Below are positions 57,852 through 64,000 of a stretch of DNA of 64,000 nt, piece after piece (position 1 is the stretch's first letter; each line of letters opens with the position of its first letter). The translations under genes and the position numbers were made by a program. Location of the stretch: NCBI RefSeq assembly GCF_016722785.1, contig NZ_JAEQNE010000001.1:186001-250000 (forward strand), written 5' to 3'. This DNA is from Ramlibacter monticola (GTDB taxonomy: Bacteria; Pseudomonadota; Gammaproteobacteria; Burkholderiales; Burkholderiaceae_C). Under the pieces are notes generated by a model. The model searched no databases, was not told the DNA's origin, and saw nothing but the letters and a program-made list of their open reading frames with translations.

Positions 57852-58457
57852 CTACTTGACGATCGTCAACACGTCCCGGAAGCGCGGGTGCCCCGCATCC
57901 CGCAGCCACTCGAAGGCCACCATCTCGGTGGTGACCAGCTCCGCGCCCGCGGCTGCCAGCCGGTCGAAGGCGGCGTCGCGGTTGCGCTCGCTGCGCGAGC
58001 TGCAGGCGTCGGTCACCACCCACACGTCGAGTTCCTCCTCCAGCAGGCCCAGCGCCGTCTGCATCAGGCAGACGTGGGCCTCGCAGCCGGCCAGCACGAT
58101 GCTCTCACGGGCCGGCACCGGCGGCGCGGCCTTCTGCAGGTGCTTCGGCAGGCTGCGCGCATTGCCGCCCTGCGCCGGCTTGCCGGCGGGCTTCAGCCGC
58201 GGCAGCAGCACCGAGCTGCCGTCGAAGGCCATCTTGGACAGCACCCGGCCCGCGACGAGCGGCTGCAGCGCCTCCACCGTCCCGCCCAGGCCCTCGGGGT
58301 TCTCCTCGGTGGCCCACACGGGCACCTGCAGCAGCTGCGCGACGCGCGCGAGCCGCGCCGCGTTGGCCAGCACGAGCTCGCCCTCGTGGATCGCGGGCAT
58401 CAGGCGTTGCTGGTAATCGACCAGCACGAGTTGGGAGTCTTCGGCGTCCAGCAGCAT
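57852..58457 (-). CDS. Isochorismatase-family cysteine hydrolase
   Basis: 201 aa. The catalytic triad is visible as Asp14 (L-V-D-Y-Q), Lys75 (L-S-K-M-A-F) and Cys130 (E-A-H-V-C). These enzymes hydrolyse amides, N-carbamoyl groups or enol ethers. An insertion of roughly 25-30 Gly/Pro/Lys-rich residues (about 85-115) before the strand leading to Cys130 is longer than in compact relatives. It is divergent from the ATP-grasp gene with a 52-bp gap and 71 bp upstream of prpE on the same strand. Substrate unknown. Confidence 0.9.
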   Translation of the reverse strand: MLLDAEDSQLVLVDYQQRLMPAIHEGELVLANAARLARVAQLLQVPVWATEENPEGLGGTVEALQPLVAGRVLSKMAFDGSSVLLPRLKPAGKPAQGGNARSLPKHLQKAAPPVPARESIVLAGCEAHVCLMQTALGLLEEELDVWVVTDACSSRSERNRDAAFDRLAAAGAELVTTEMVAFEWLRDAGHPRFRDVLTIVK

Positions 58458-58509
58458 GTCTTTTCCTTTGGCCCGGATTATTCCCCCTACGAGGCCTTAG
58501 CATCGCGCC

Positions 58510-59493
58510 ATGAAGTCCGACAGCCCCGACCTGATCGTCCTGCACGAGCACCCCGAGTGGCAGAAGCCGCTGTTCGCCGCCCTGGAGCGGCGCGGCGTGA
58601 ATTTCGCGCCCTTCGACGTCACGCATGCCGCCTTCGGCAACACCGAGCCCCCGCGGGCCCGCCTGTACTTCAACCAGGCCAGCCCCAGCGCCTACGTGCG
58701 GGGCAACACCCGGGCCGTCCCGCTGGCCCTGGCCTACATGCGGACCCTGGAGCGCCAGGGGGCGCGGGTGCTCAACGGCGCCGACGTGTTCGCGCTGGAA
58801 CTGAGCAAGAGCGTGCAGGCGACCCTGCTGCGCATGCTGGAGATCGACACCCCGCGCTCGGTCACCTTCAACGAGCCGGGCGCGCTGAAGGCCTATGAAG
58901 GCCAGTTCACATGGCCGGCGGTGCTCAAGCCCGACCAGGGCGGCAGCGGCGCGCGCATCCAGGTGGTGGAGTCGCTCGCGCAAGTCGAGGAGATCTTCCG
59001 CCGCGACCCCTCCGTGTGGCTGCCGGACAACTTGTTCCTGCTGCAGGAGTACCTGCCCCACGACCCCGAACAGGGCATCGTGCGGCTGGAGTTCCTGGGA
59101 GGCGAACTTCTGTATGCGATGCGAGTGAAGACGCACGGCCGCTTCAACCTGTGTCCCTCGCCCGTGTGCAACCCCGGCGACGGCGAAGGCGCCTGCGAGC
59201 TCCCGGCGCACGAACCGGTGGCCGCGGCGCCGGTGGAGTTCTTCCCCTATCCCGAAGTGCCGCGCGAGGCGGTGCAGACGGCCCGGCGGATCGTGCAGGC
59301 CGCGAAGCTGGACGTGGGCGGCATCGAATACCTGGAGACGCCGGATGGACGCCGCGTGTTCTACGACATCAACGCCAACTCCAACCTGCGGCCCTCGGTG
59401 GCCGAGGCCTTCGGCTTCGATCCCTTCGAGCGGGTGGTCGATTTCCTGGTGGCGAAACTGCAGCCAGGCTGGCCCGCGCTGGCCCGCACTTAG
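58510..59493 (+). CDS. RimK-like ATP-grasp protein
   Basis: 327 aa. The ATP-grasp fold is recognised by the lid and Lys of W-P-A-V-L-K-P near residue 137, the Gly-rich G-G-S-G-A-R near 145, the adenine-binding L-Q-E-Y near 180, and metal-binding D-I-N-A-N-S-N near the C-terminus. These enzymes ligate a carboxylate to an amine, as in RimK (Glu tails) or glutathione synthetase. No peptide precursor or partner gene is next to it. A two-component pair follows 57 bp downstream, and a short inverted repeat lies between (59506-59528). Substrate unknown. Confidence 0.85.
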   Translation: MKSDSPDLIVLHEHPEWQKPLFAALERRGVNFAPFDVTHAAFGNTEPPRARLYFNQASPSAYVRGNTRAVPLALAYMRTLERQGARVLNGADVFALELSKSVQATLLRMLEIDTPRSVTFNEPGALKAYEGQFTWPAVLKPDQGGSGARIQVVESLAQVEEIFRRDPSVWLPDNLFLLQEYLPHDPEQGIVRLEFLGGELLYAMRVKTHGRFNLCPSPVCNPGDGEGACELPAHEPVAAAPVEFFPYPEVPREAVQTARRIVQAAKLDVGGIEYLETPDGRRVFYDINANSNLRPSVAEAFGFDPFERVVDFLVAKLQPGWPALART

Positions 59494-59505
59494 GAAACTG
59501 GCTTA

Positions 59506-59528
59506 AGTCGGGACTGTTGAGCCCGACT
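59506..59528. promoter_or_regulatory. Inverted repeat upstream of the kinase gene
   Basis: AGTCGGG and CCCGACT, perfect 7-bp arms with a 9-base spacer, between the ATP-grasp stop and the kinase start. It could be an operator for the adjacent response regulator or a weak terminator; no long T-run is present. Confidence 0.35.
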
Positions 59529-59550
59529 GTACACTCGCGTGCGCATCGCC

Positions 59551-60645
59551 ATGCCCAGCCGCGCAGTTCAAGACCTATCACCAATCCGGCTGCTGTGCGT
59601 CGAGGACAACCCCGACGACGTCGAGCTGATGGGAATCGCACTGGAGCGGGCCGACCCCGCCCGGCGCTACGAGTTGCACCGTGTCGACAACGCGACGAGC
59701 TTCGTCGCGGCGCTGGAAGGCGACTGGGACGTGATCCTGTGCGACTTCAACCTGCCCCGTTTCTCGCCCTATGCGGCCCTGCAGATCCTGGTGACGCGCC
59801 GCTGCAGCGTCCCGCTGATCGTGCTGACCCGCGCGATCGGCGAGGAGGCGGCGGTGCACGTCCTGCGCTGCGGCGCCAAGGACTACCTGACCAAGGACAA
59901 GCTCGGCACGCTGCCGCAGATCATCGGCCGGGTGCTGGAGGAGCGGCGGCGCGCGCGGGAAAAGGAGAAGCTCGACGCGGAGCTGCAAGGCGCCTATGCG
60001 CGCCTGAAGGAGCTGTCGGCGCGCTTCGTGCTGGCGCAGGAGCGGGAACGTTCGCACATCTCGCGCGAGCTGCACGACCAGCTCGGGCAGACGCTGACGG
60101 CGGTGGTGATCCATCTGCACGCGGCGCAGCGGGCGCACGAGCCCGGCGTGGCGCGGCGCTACAGCGAAACGGCGGCCGAACTGGCCAGCGGGGCGCTGCA
60201 GCAGCTCAAGACGCTGTCGTTCTCGCTGCGGCCGGCGCAGCTGGACCTGCTGGGGCTGCTGCCGGCGGTGCAGTCGGCGATGCAGCGCATCTGCGAGCCC
60301 GCGGGGCTCGCATGGGAAGTGCAGACGCGCGGCGAGGAGCCGAAGCGGCTGGAAGAGAACGCCGCGGTGGCGGTGCGCCTCGTCCAGGAGGCGCTGACGA
60401 ACATCGTGCGGCATGCGGAGGCCACGCTGGTGCGGGTGCGCCTGCGTTTCCTGCCGCGCGGCCGCATCGGCGTGCTGGTGCTCGACGACGGCAGGGGCTT
60501 CGACAAGACGGCCGTGCTGAACGGGCAGCAGAGCGAAAGAAACATCGGCTTGTATGGAATGATCGAGCGCACCGAACTGGCGGGGGGGCGGCTGCACATC
60601 CGCACGCGCCAGGGAGGCGGGGTCGCGATCCGGGCCGTGCTTTGA
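59551..60645 (+). CDS. Receiver domain-histidine kinase hybrid (soluble)
   Basis: 364 aa. A receiver domain comes first (phospho-acceptor Asp65 in L-C-D-F-N, conserved Thr and Lys in L-T-R and K-D-Y-L-T-K), then a coiled linker and a HisKA_3 dimerisation helix with His175 in S-R-E-L-H-D-Q-L-G-Q, then a HATPase domain (N-I-V-R-H-A, D-D-G-R-G-F). No transmembrane helix, so it acts in the cytoplasm. Order REC then kinase means the kinase output is probably gated by phosphorylation from another protein. The ATG at 59551 is preferred to the GTG at 59539. The response regulator follows after 16 bp. Confidence 0.9.
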   Translation: MPSRAVQDLSPIRLLCVEDNPDDVELMGIALERADPARRYELHRVDNATSFVAALEGDWDVILCDFNLPRFSPYAALQILVTRRCSVPLIVLTRAIGEEAAVHVLRCGAKDYLTKDKLGTLPQIIGRVLEERRRAREKEKLDAELQGAYARLKELSARFVLAQERERSHISRELHDQLGQTLTAVVIHLHAAQRAHEPGVARRYSETAAELASGALQQLKTLSFSLRPAQLDLLGLLPAVQSAMQRICEPAGLAWEVQTRGEEPKRLEENAAVAVRLVQEALTNIVRHAEATLVRVRLRFLPRGRIGVLVLDDGRGFDKTAVLNGQQSERNIGLYGMIERTELAGGRLHIRTRQGGGVAIRAVL

Positions 60646-60661
60646 AATCAGGGGAGCGACC

Positions 60662-61312
60662 ATGATGCAGAACTTCAACAAACCGATGCCGATCCAGGTC
60701 GTCCTGGCCGACGACCACGACCTGGTGCGCTCCGGCATCAAGGCCCTGCTGGCGACGGTCGACGGGGTGCAGGTCATCGCGGAGGCGCGCAACGGCCAGG
60801 AGTTGCTGGCGCTGCTGGATTCGATCAAGCCGGACGTGGTGATGACCGACATCTCCATGCCCGGCATGGACGGCATCACGGCGATCGGCGAGATCCACGC
60901 CCGCCATCCGGACGTGCGGGTGATCGTGCTGTCGATGTACGACACGGTGGACTTCGTCAAGCGCGCGGTGGCCAACGGCGCCTGCGGCTACCTGATGAAG
61001 GACGCACCGCCCTTCGAGCTGGAACAGGCCCTGCGCAGCGTGATGGCGACGGGCAGCTACTTCAGCGCCGCGGTCGCGCAGCGCCTGCTGCAGCCCTCGG
61101 AGCCCACGGTGGACGACGAGCTGACGCAGCGCCAGGTGGAGATCCTCACGCTCATCGCCCAGGGCAAGTCGGCCAAGGAGATCGCGTACGAGCTGGGCCT
61201 GAGCCCGAAGACGGTGGACGTGCACCGGGCGCGGATCATGGAGCGGCTGCGGCTGAACGACATCGCGAGCCTGACGCGGTATGCGGTGCGCAAGGGTCTG
61301 GTGAAGGCCTAA
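60662..61312 (+). CDS. NarL/FixJ-type response regulator
   Basis: 216 aa. The receiver domain has the acidic pocket D-D-H-D and phospho-acceptor Asp63 in M-T-D-I-S-M-P-G; the C-terminal LuxR-type helix-turn-helix contains L-T-Q-R-Q-V-E-I-L-T and S-P-K-T-V-D-V-H-R. It is the probable target of the hybrid kinase immediately upstream. GGGGAG precedes the ATG. The stop codon overlaps the stop of the convergent sugar-dehydrogenase gene (61309-61312). Confidence 0.95.
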   Translation: MMQNFNKPMPIQVVLADDHDLVRSGIKALLATVDGVQVIAEARNGQELLALLDSIKPDVVMTDISMPGMDGITAIGEIHARHPDVRVIVLSMYDTVDFVKRAVANGACGYLMKDAPPFELEQALRSVMATGSYFSAAVAQRLLQPSEPTVDDELTQRQVEILTLIAQGKSAKEIAYELGLSPKTVDVHRARIMERLRLNDIASLTRYAVRKGLVKA

Positions 61313-62448
61313 GGCAGCACGCGCACCAGTTTCCCGTCGCTCTCGTCGGTCACGAGGTACAGCAAGCCGTCCGGCCCCTGCCGCACATCGCGCACCCGCC
61401 CCACCCCCTGCAGCAGCTTCTGCTCCCGCACGACCTTGCCGTCCGCGAGTTCGATGCGGTCCAGGTAGCCGAACTTCAGCGAGCCCACGAACAGGTTGCC
61501 GCGCCAGGCTGGCCCGTAGCGGTCGCTGGAAAGGAACACCATGCCCGAGGGCGCGATCGAGGGCACCCAGTAATGCAGCGGCTGTTCCATGCCGGCCTTC
61601 TGCGTGATGCCCTCGCCGATCGGCCCGCCGCCGTAGTTCTCGCCATAGGTGATCACCGGCCAGCCGTGGTTGCGGCCCGCCTGCGGGACGTTGATCTCGT
61701 CGCCGCCCTGCGGCCCGTGCTCGTGCTGCCACACCCGGCCGTCCGGCCCCAGCGTCGCCCCCTGCGAATTGCGGTGGCCGTAGCTCCAGATCTCCGGCAG
61801 CGCCCCCGCGCGGCCGACGAAGGGGTTGTCGGGCGGCACGCTGCCGTCCTTGTTCACGCGCACCACCTTGCCGTGGTGGTTGTCCAGGGTCTGCGCGTCC
61901 TCCTTGCGCGAGAAGCGCTCGCCCAGCGTGAGGAACAGCGTGCCGTCGCGCGCCTCCACGATGCGGCAGCCGAAATGCATGTTGCTGGCGACCTTGGGCC
62001 GGGCGCTGAAGATCACGCGCACGTCCTCCAGCCGGCTGTCGTCGGCGGCGAGCCGCGCGCGGGCCATCGCCGTGCTGTTCGCGCCGCCCGGCCCCGGCTC
62101 GGAGAAGCAGAAGTAGAGGGTGCGGTTGGAGGCGAAGCCGGAGTCGAGCACCACGTCCAGCAGGCCGCCCTGGCTGCGCGCCACCACCTGCGGCACGCCG
62201 CCGAGCGGGGGCGACAGCCGCCCCTGCGCGTTCACGATGCGCATGCGCCCGGGCCGCTCCGTCACGAGGAAACGCCCCTCCGGCAGGAAGGCCAGCGCCC
62301 AGGGGTGCTCCAGGCCGCCCGCCACCGTCTCGCCGCGCGGCGTCTGGGCCCCGACGGGCGGTACTGTCAACCCTGCGACAATAAGGGCTGGCACAGCGAG
62401 CCGGCCCCAGAGCCGGCGGCGCCTCCTGGATCGGTTGTTCCCGTTCAT
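61309..62448 (-). CDS. Exported PQQ-type sugar dehydrogenase-like protein
   Basis: 379 aa. A signal with an Arg-rich N-region (R-S-R-R-R-R-R) and cleavage near G-A-Q (residue about 35), then a six-bladed propeller of the glucose/sorbosone dehydrogenase family: L-E-H-P-W-A-L-A-F near residue 45, H-F-G near 150, H-x-G-K-V-V-R near 190, and E-H-G-P-Q-G-G-D-E near 240. These proteins oxidise aldoses or act as adhesive propellers; PQQ binding is a family trait, not proven here. ATG 62448 starts at the signal peptide. Confidence 0.9.
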   Translation of the reverse strand: MNGNNRSRRRRRLWGRLAVPALIVAGLTVPPVGAQTPRGETVAGGLEHPWALAFLPEGRFLVTERPGRMRIVNAQGRLSPPLGGVPQVVARSQGGLLDVVLDSGFASNRTLYFCFSEPGPGGANSTAMARARLAADDSRLEDVRVIFSARPKVASNMHFGCRIVEARDGTLFLTLGERFSRKEDAQTLDNHHGKVVRVNKDGSVPPDNPFVGRAGALPEIWSYGHRNSQGATLGPDGRVWQHEHGPQGGDEINVPQAGRNHGWPVITYGENYGGGPIGEGITQKAGMEQPLHYWVPSIAPSGMVFLSSDRYGPAWRGNLFVGSLKFGYLDRIELADGKVVREQKLLQGVGRVRDVRQGPDGLLYLVTDESDGKLVRVLP

Positions 62449-62521
62449 GGTGGAACCGATTGTTCCCCACCCGCCGCGGTCCGTGGCGCGGAAGCACACC
62501 GATACGAATCAAGAACCTTGA

Positions 62522-63166
62522 ATGCACTGTTCGCTTGACGCCCGGCTCGGCCGGACGCTGATCTCCGCTCCCCTGCTGCGTGTGCTCGGCCTTGTGCTCG
62601 TGCTCGCGGCGGGTGGCGCGCACGCCATGCCGCCCACGTCCGCGGAAGACGACGTGGGTCGCTTCATGGCGGAAAAGCGCTTCGTGGAACGTCTCGAGGA
62701 GGTGCGCGTCAACGTCGGCGAACGCGTGGCGACCGGCGCCGACCAGATGGCGCAGCGCGCCTCCGAGCTGGTGGGCAACGCCATGGGTTTCCTCGGCGTG
62801 CGCTATCGCCGCGGCGGCAGTTCGGTAGAGACCGGCTTCGACTGCAGCGGCTTCGTCAAGGCGATGTACGAGCAGACGGTCGGCCTGATGCTGCCCCGCC
62901 GCGCGGAAGAGCAGGCCGCCGCCACGCAGAAGATCGACAAGAAGGACCTGCAGCCGGGCGACCTGGTGTTCTTCAACACGCTGCGGCGCACCTTCAGCCA
63001 CGTCGGCATCTACGTCGGCGACAACAAGTTCATCCACTCGCCGCGCCCCGGCGCGCAGGTGCGCGTGGACGACATGGGCATGAGCTACTGGACCAGGCGC
63101 TTCGACGGCGCCCGCCGCGTGCTCGCCGCACCCCCGGGCGAAGCGCCCGCGCAGACCAGGCCCTAA
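62522..63166 (+). CDS. Exported NlpC/P60 (C40) peptidase
   Basis: 214 aa. A signal peptide or N-terminal anchor (hydrophobic about residues 18-33, A-H-A) precedes a short helical spacer and the NlpC/P60 domain with Cys108 (F-D-C-S-G), His160 (S-H-V-G) and His172. It should cleave cell-wall stem peptides in the periplasm. It is divergent from the propeller gene, with 73 bp between the starts. Full length; no SH3 or LysM module is attached. Confidence 0.93.
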   Translation: MHCSLDARLGRTLISAPLLRVLGLVLVLAAGGAHAMPPTSAEDDVGRFMAEKRFVERLEEVRVNVGERVATGADQMAQRASELVGNAMGFLGVRYRRGGSSVETGFDCSGFVKAMYEQTVGLMLPRRAEEQAAATQKIDKKDLQPGDLVFFNTLRRTFSHVGIYVGDNKFIHSPRPGAQVRVDDMGMSYWTRRFDGARRVLAAPPGEAPAQTRP

Positions 63167-63252
63167 GCAGCCCTCGTATCGGGAATACGCGGAGGCGCGG
63201 CCCCCCGCGCGCTCGTACGATCCCCCGCCTGTCCATCCCACGGGAGATCGGC

Positions 63253-63753
63253 GTGGCGAAACTGAACGTGAATGGGGTCGTGCGCGACTTCGAGGCGGAG
63301 GGCGATACGCCCCTGCTGTGGGTGCTGCGCGAACAGCTCGGCCTCACGGGCACCAAGTACGGGTGCGGCATCGCGGCCTGCGGCGCCTGCACCGTCCACA
63401 TCGACGGCATCCCCACGCGCAGCTGCTCGCGGCCGCTCTCCACGATCGGCCCCAACGAGAAGATCACCACCATCGAGGGGCTCTCGCCCGACGGCTCGCA
63501 TCCGGTGCAGAAGGCCTGGGTGGCGCTCGACGTGCCGCAATGCGGCTACTGCCAGTCCGGCCAGATCATGGCGGCGGCAGCCCTGCTCAAGAGCAATCCG
63601 CGCCCGACCGACGCCGACATCGACACCGCCATGAGCAACATCTGCCGCTGCGGGACCTACAACCGCATCCGCGCGGCGATCCACGCGGTGGCGCGCGGCG
63701 ACCTCAAGAGCGCGCAGCTCGCGATCCAGCACGCCGACGGGAGCACGACATGA
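63253..63753 (+). CDS. (2Fe-2S)-binding subunit of an isoquinoline-1-oxidoreductase-type enzyme
   Basis: 166 aa. The plant-type ferredoxin cluster is held by Cys38, Cys43, Cys46 and Cys58 (C-G-x-A-A-C-G-A-C), and the second, all-helical cluster by Cys97-x2-Cys100 and Cys131-x-Cys133. This is the small subunit of the xanthine-dehydrogenase superfamily, here of the two-subunit IorAB type, passing electrons from the molybdenum site. The start is GTG 63253 with GGAG upstream. The next gene overlaps by 4 bp. Confidence 0.93.
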   Translation: MAKLNVNGVVRDFEAEGDTPLLWVLREQLGLTGTKYGCGIAACGACTVHIDGIPTRSCSRPLSTIGPNEKITTIEGLSPDGSHPVQKAWVALDVPQCGYCQSGQIMAAAALLKSNPRPTDADIDTAMSNICRCGTYNRIRAAIHAVARGDLKSAQLAIQHADGSTT

Positions 63754-64000
63754 GCACGGACGCCCTGAGCCTCGATCGCCGCGGCTTCCTGAAGGCGAGC
63801 GCCTCGGCCGGCCTGGTGGTCGGCTTCCACGTCCCGTTTGCCGGCAGCGCGTCGGCGCAGCAGGCCGCCGTCCCGGAGGTGAACGCCTGGGTGGTCGTGC
63901 GCCCCGACGACACCGTCGTGGTCCGCATCGCCCGCTCCGAAATGGGACAGGGCACGCTCACCGGCCTGGCGCAGCTGGTCGCCGAGGAGCTCGAGGCCAA
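63750..64000 (+). CDS. Molybdopterin-binding large subunit (IorB-type), truncated at the window edge
   Basis: The first 83 codons of a large subunit. A twin-arginine signal is clear: D-R-R-G-F-L-K-A at residues 9-16 followed by a hydrophobic stretch and A-S-A-Q near 36. The sequence after it, with W-V-V-V-R-P-D-D-T and R-S-E-M-G-Q-G, is characteristic of IorB-like aldehyde or hydroxylase subunits of the molybdenum hydroxylase family. The start ATG overlaps the stop of the Fe-S subunit (ATGA). The Tat signal implies the folded complex crosses to the periplasm, carrying the signal-less small subunit with it. Confidence 0.88.
   Translation, partial: MSTDALSLDRRGFLKASASAGLVVGFHVPFAGSASAQQAAVPEVNAWVVVRPDDTVVVRIARSEMGQGTLTGLAQLVAEELEA

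Overview
The window is dense, GC-rich chromosomal DNA from a betaproteobacterium, most likely Comamonadaceae (a Ramlibacter- or Variovorax-like organism). This is inferred from gene orders typical of Burkholderiales (hisS-ispG-rodZ-pilW-rlmN-ndk; der-hfq-hflX-hflK-hflC-DUF2065-hisZ-purA; sucA-odhB-lpdA-zapE), a Bug-type solute receptor and strong codon bias. I see no tRNA, rRNA, IS element, prophage or CRISPR array. No gap exceeds 300 bp; the largest (53445-53692) holds only hairpins and the sucA leader.

Layout. 1-11 kb: a truncated DUF6351 lipoprotein at the left edge, a thiolase plus FadB-like beta-oxidation pair, an exported unknown, an ECF sigma factor with a 64-aa zinc-finger partner, an M20 peptidase, a MarR-GNAT fusion, an EamA exporter and a split pair of chromate transporters. 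11-24.5 kb: a DUF1080 lipoprotein, a small lipoprotein, then the overlapping run rlmB / FAD oxidoreductase / sirtuin; a TauD-Bug pair; an orphan ABC ATPase divergent from tesA-mnmH; a DUF2189 membrane protein, a Cys/Met-metabolism PLP enzyme, and hisZ-purA-phosphoribosyltransferase. 24.5-42.5 kb: conserved housekeeping genes for membrane protease control, RNA chaperone, ribosome assembly, outer-membrane assembly, isoprenoid synthesis, cell shape, pili, rRNA modification and chromosome segregation. 42.5-58.5 kb: a DinG-type helicase, DUF465, PP2C phosphatase, zapE, the 2-oxoglutarate dehydrogenase genes, a chemoreceptor, prpE and a cysteine hydrolase. 58.5-64 kb: an ATP-grasp protein, a receiver-histidine kinase with a NarL-type regulator, a sugar-dehydrogenase-like protein, an NlpC/P60 peptidase, and an isoquinoline-oxidoreductase-type molybdenum enzyme cut by the right edge.

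The most unusual non-coding signal is a family of four 124-130 bp imperfect palindromes built of GCAGAG-type subrepeats with ends reading CCGAACG/CGTTCGG (19025, 21242, 38221, 47554). Each starts 0-17 bp downstream of a stop codon, and one fills the whole lpdA-zapE gap. A second short hairpin repeat occurs twice (25731, 37642). Several real genes are easy to miss: the DUF6351 gene at the left edge, the molybdenum-subunit gene at the right edge, and the small zf-HC2, DUF2065 and DUF465 genes with GTG or TTG starts.
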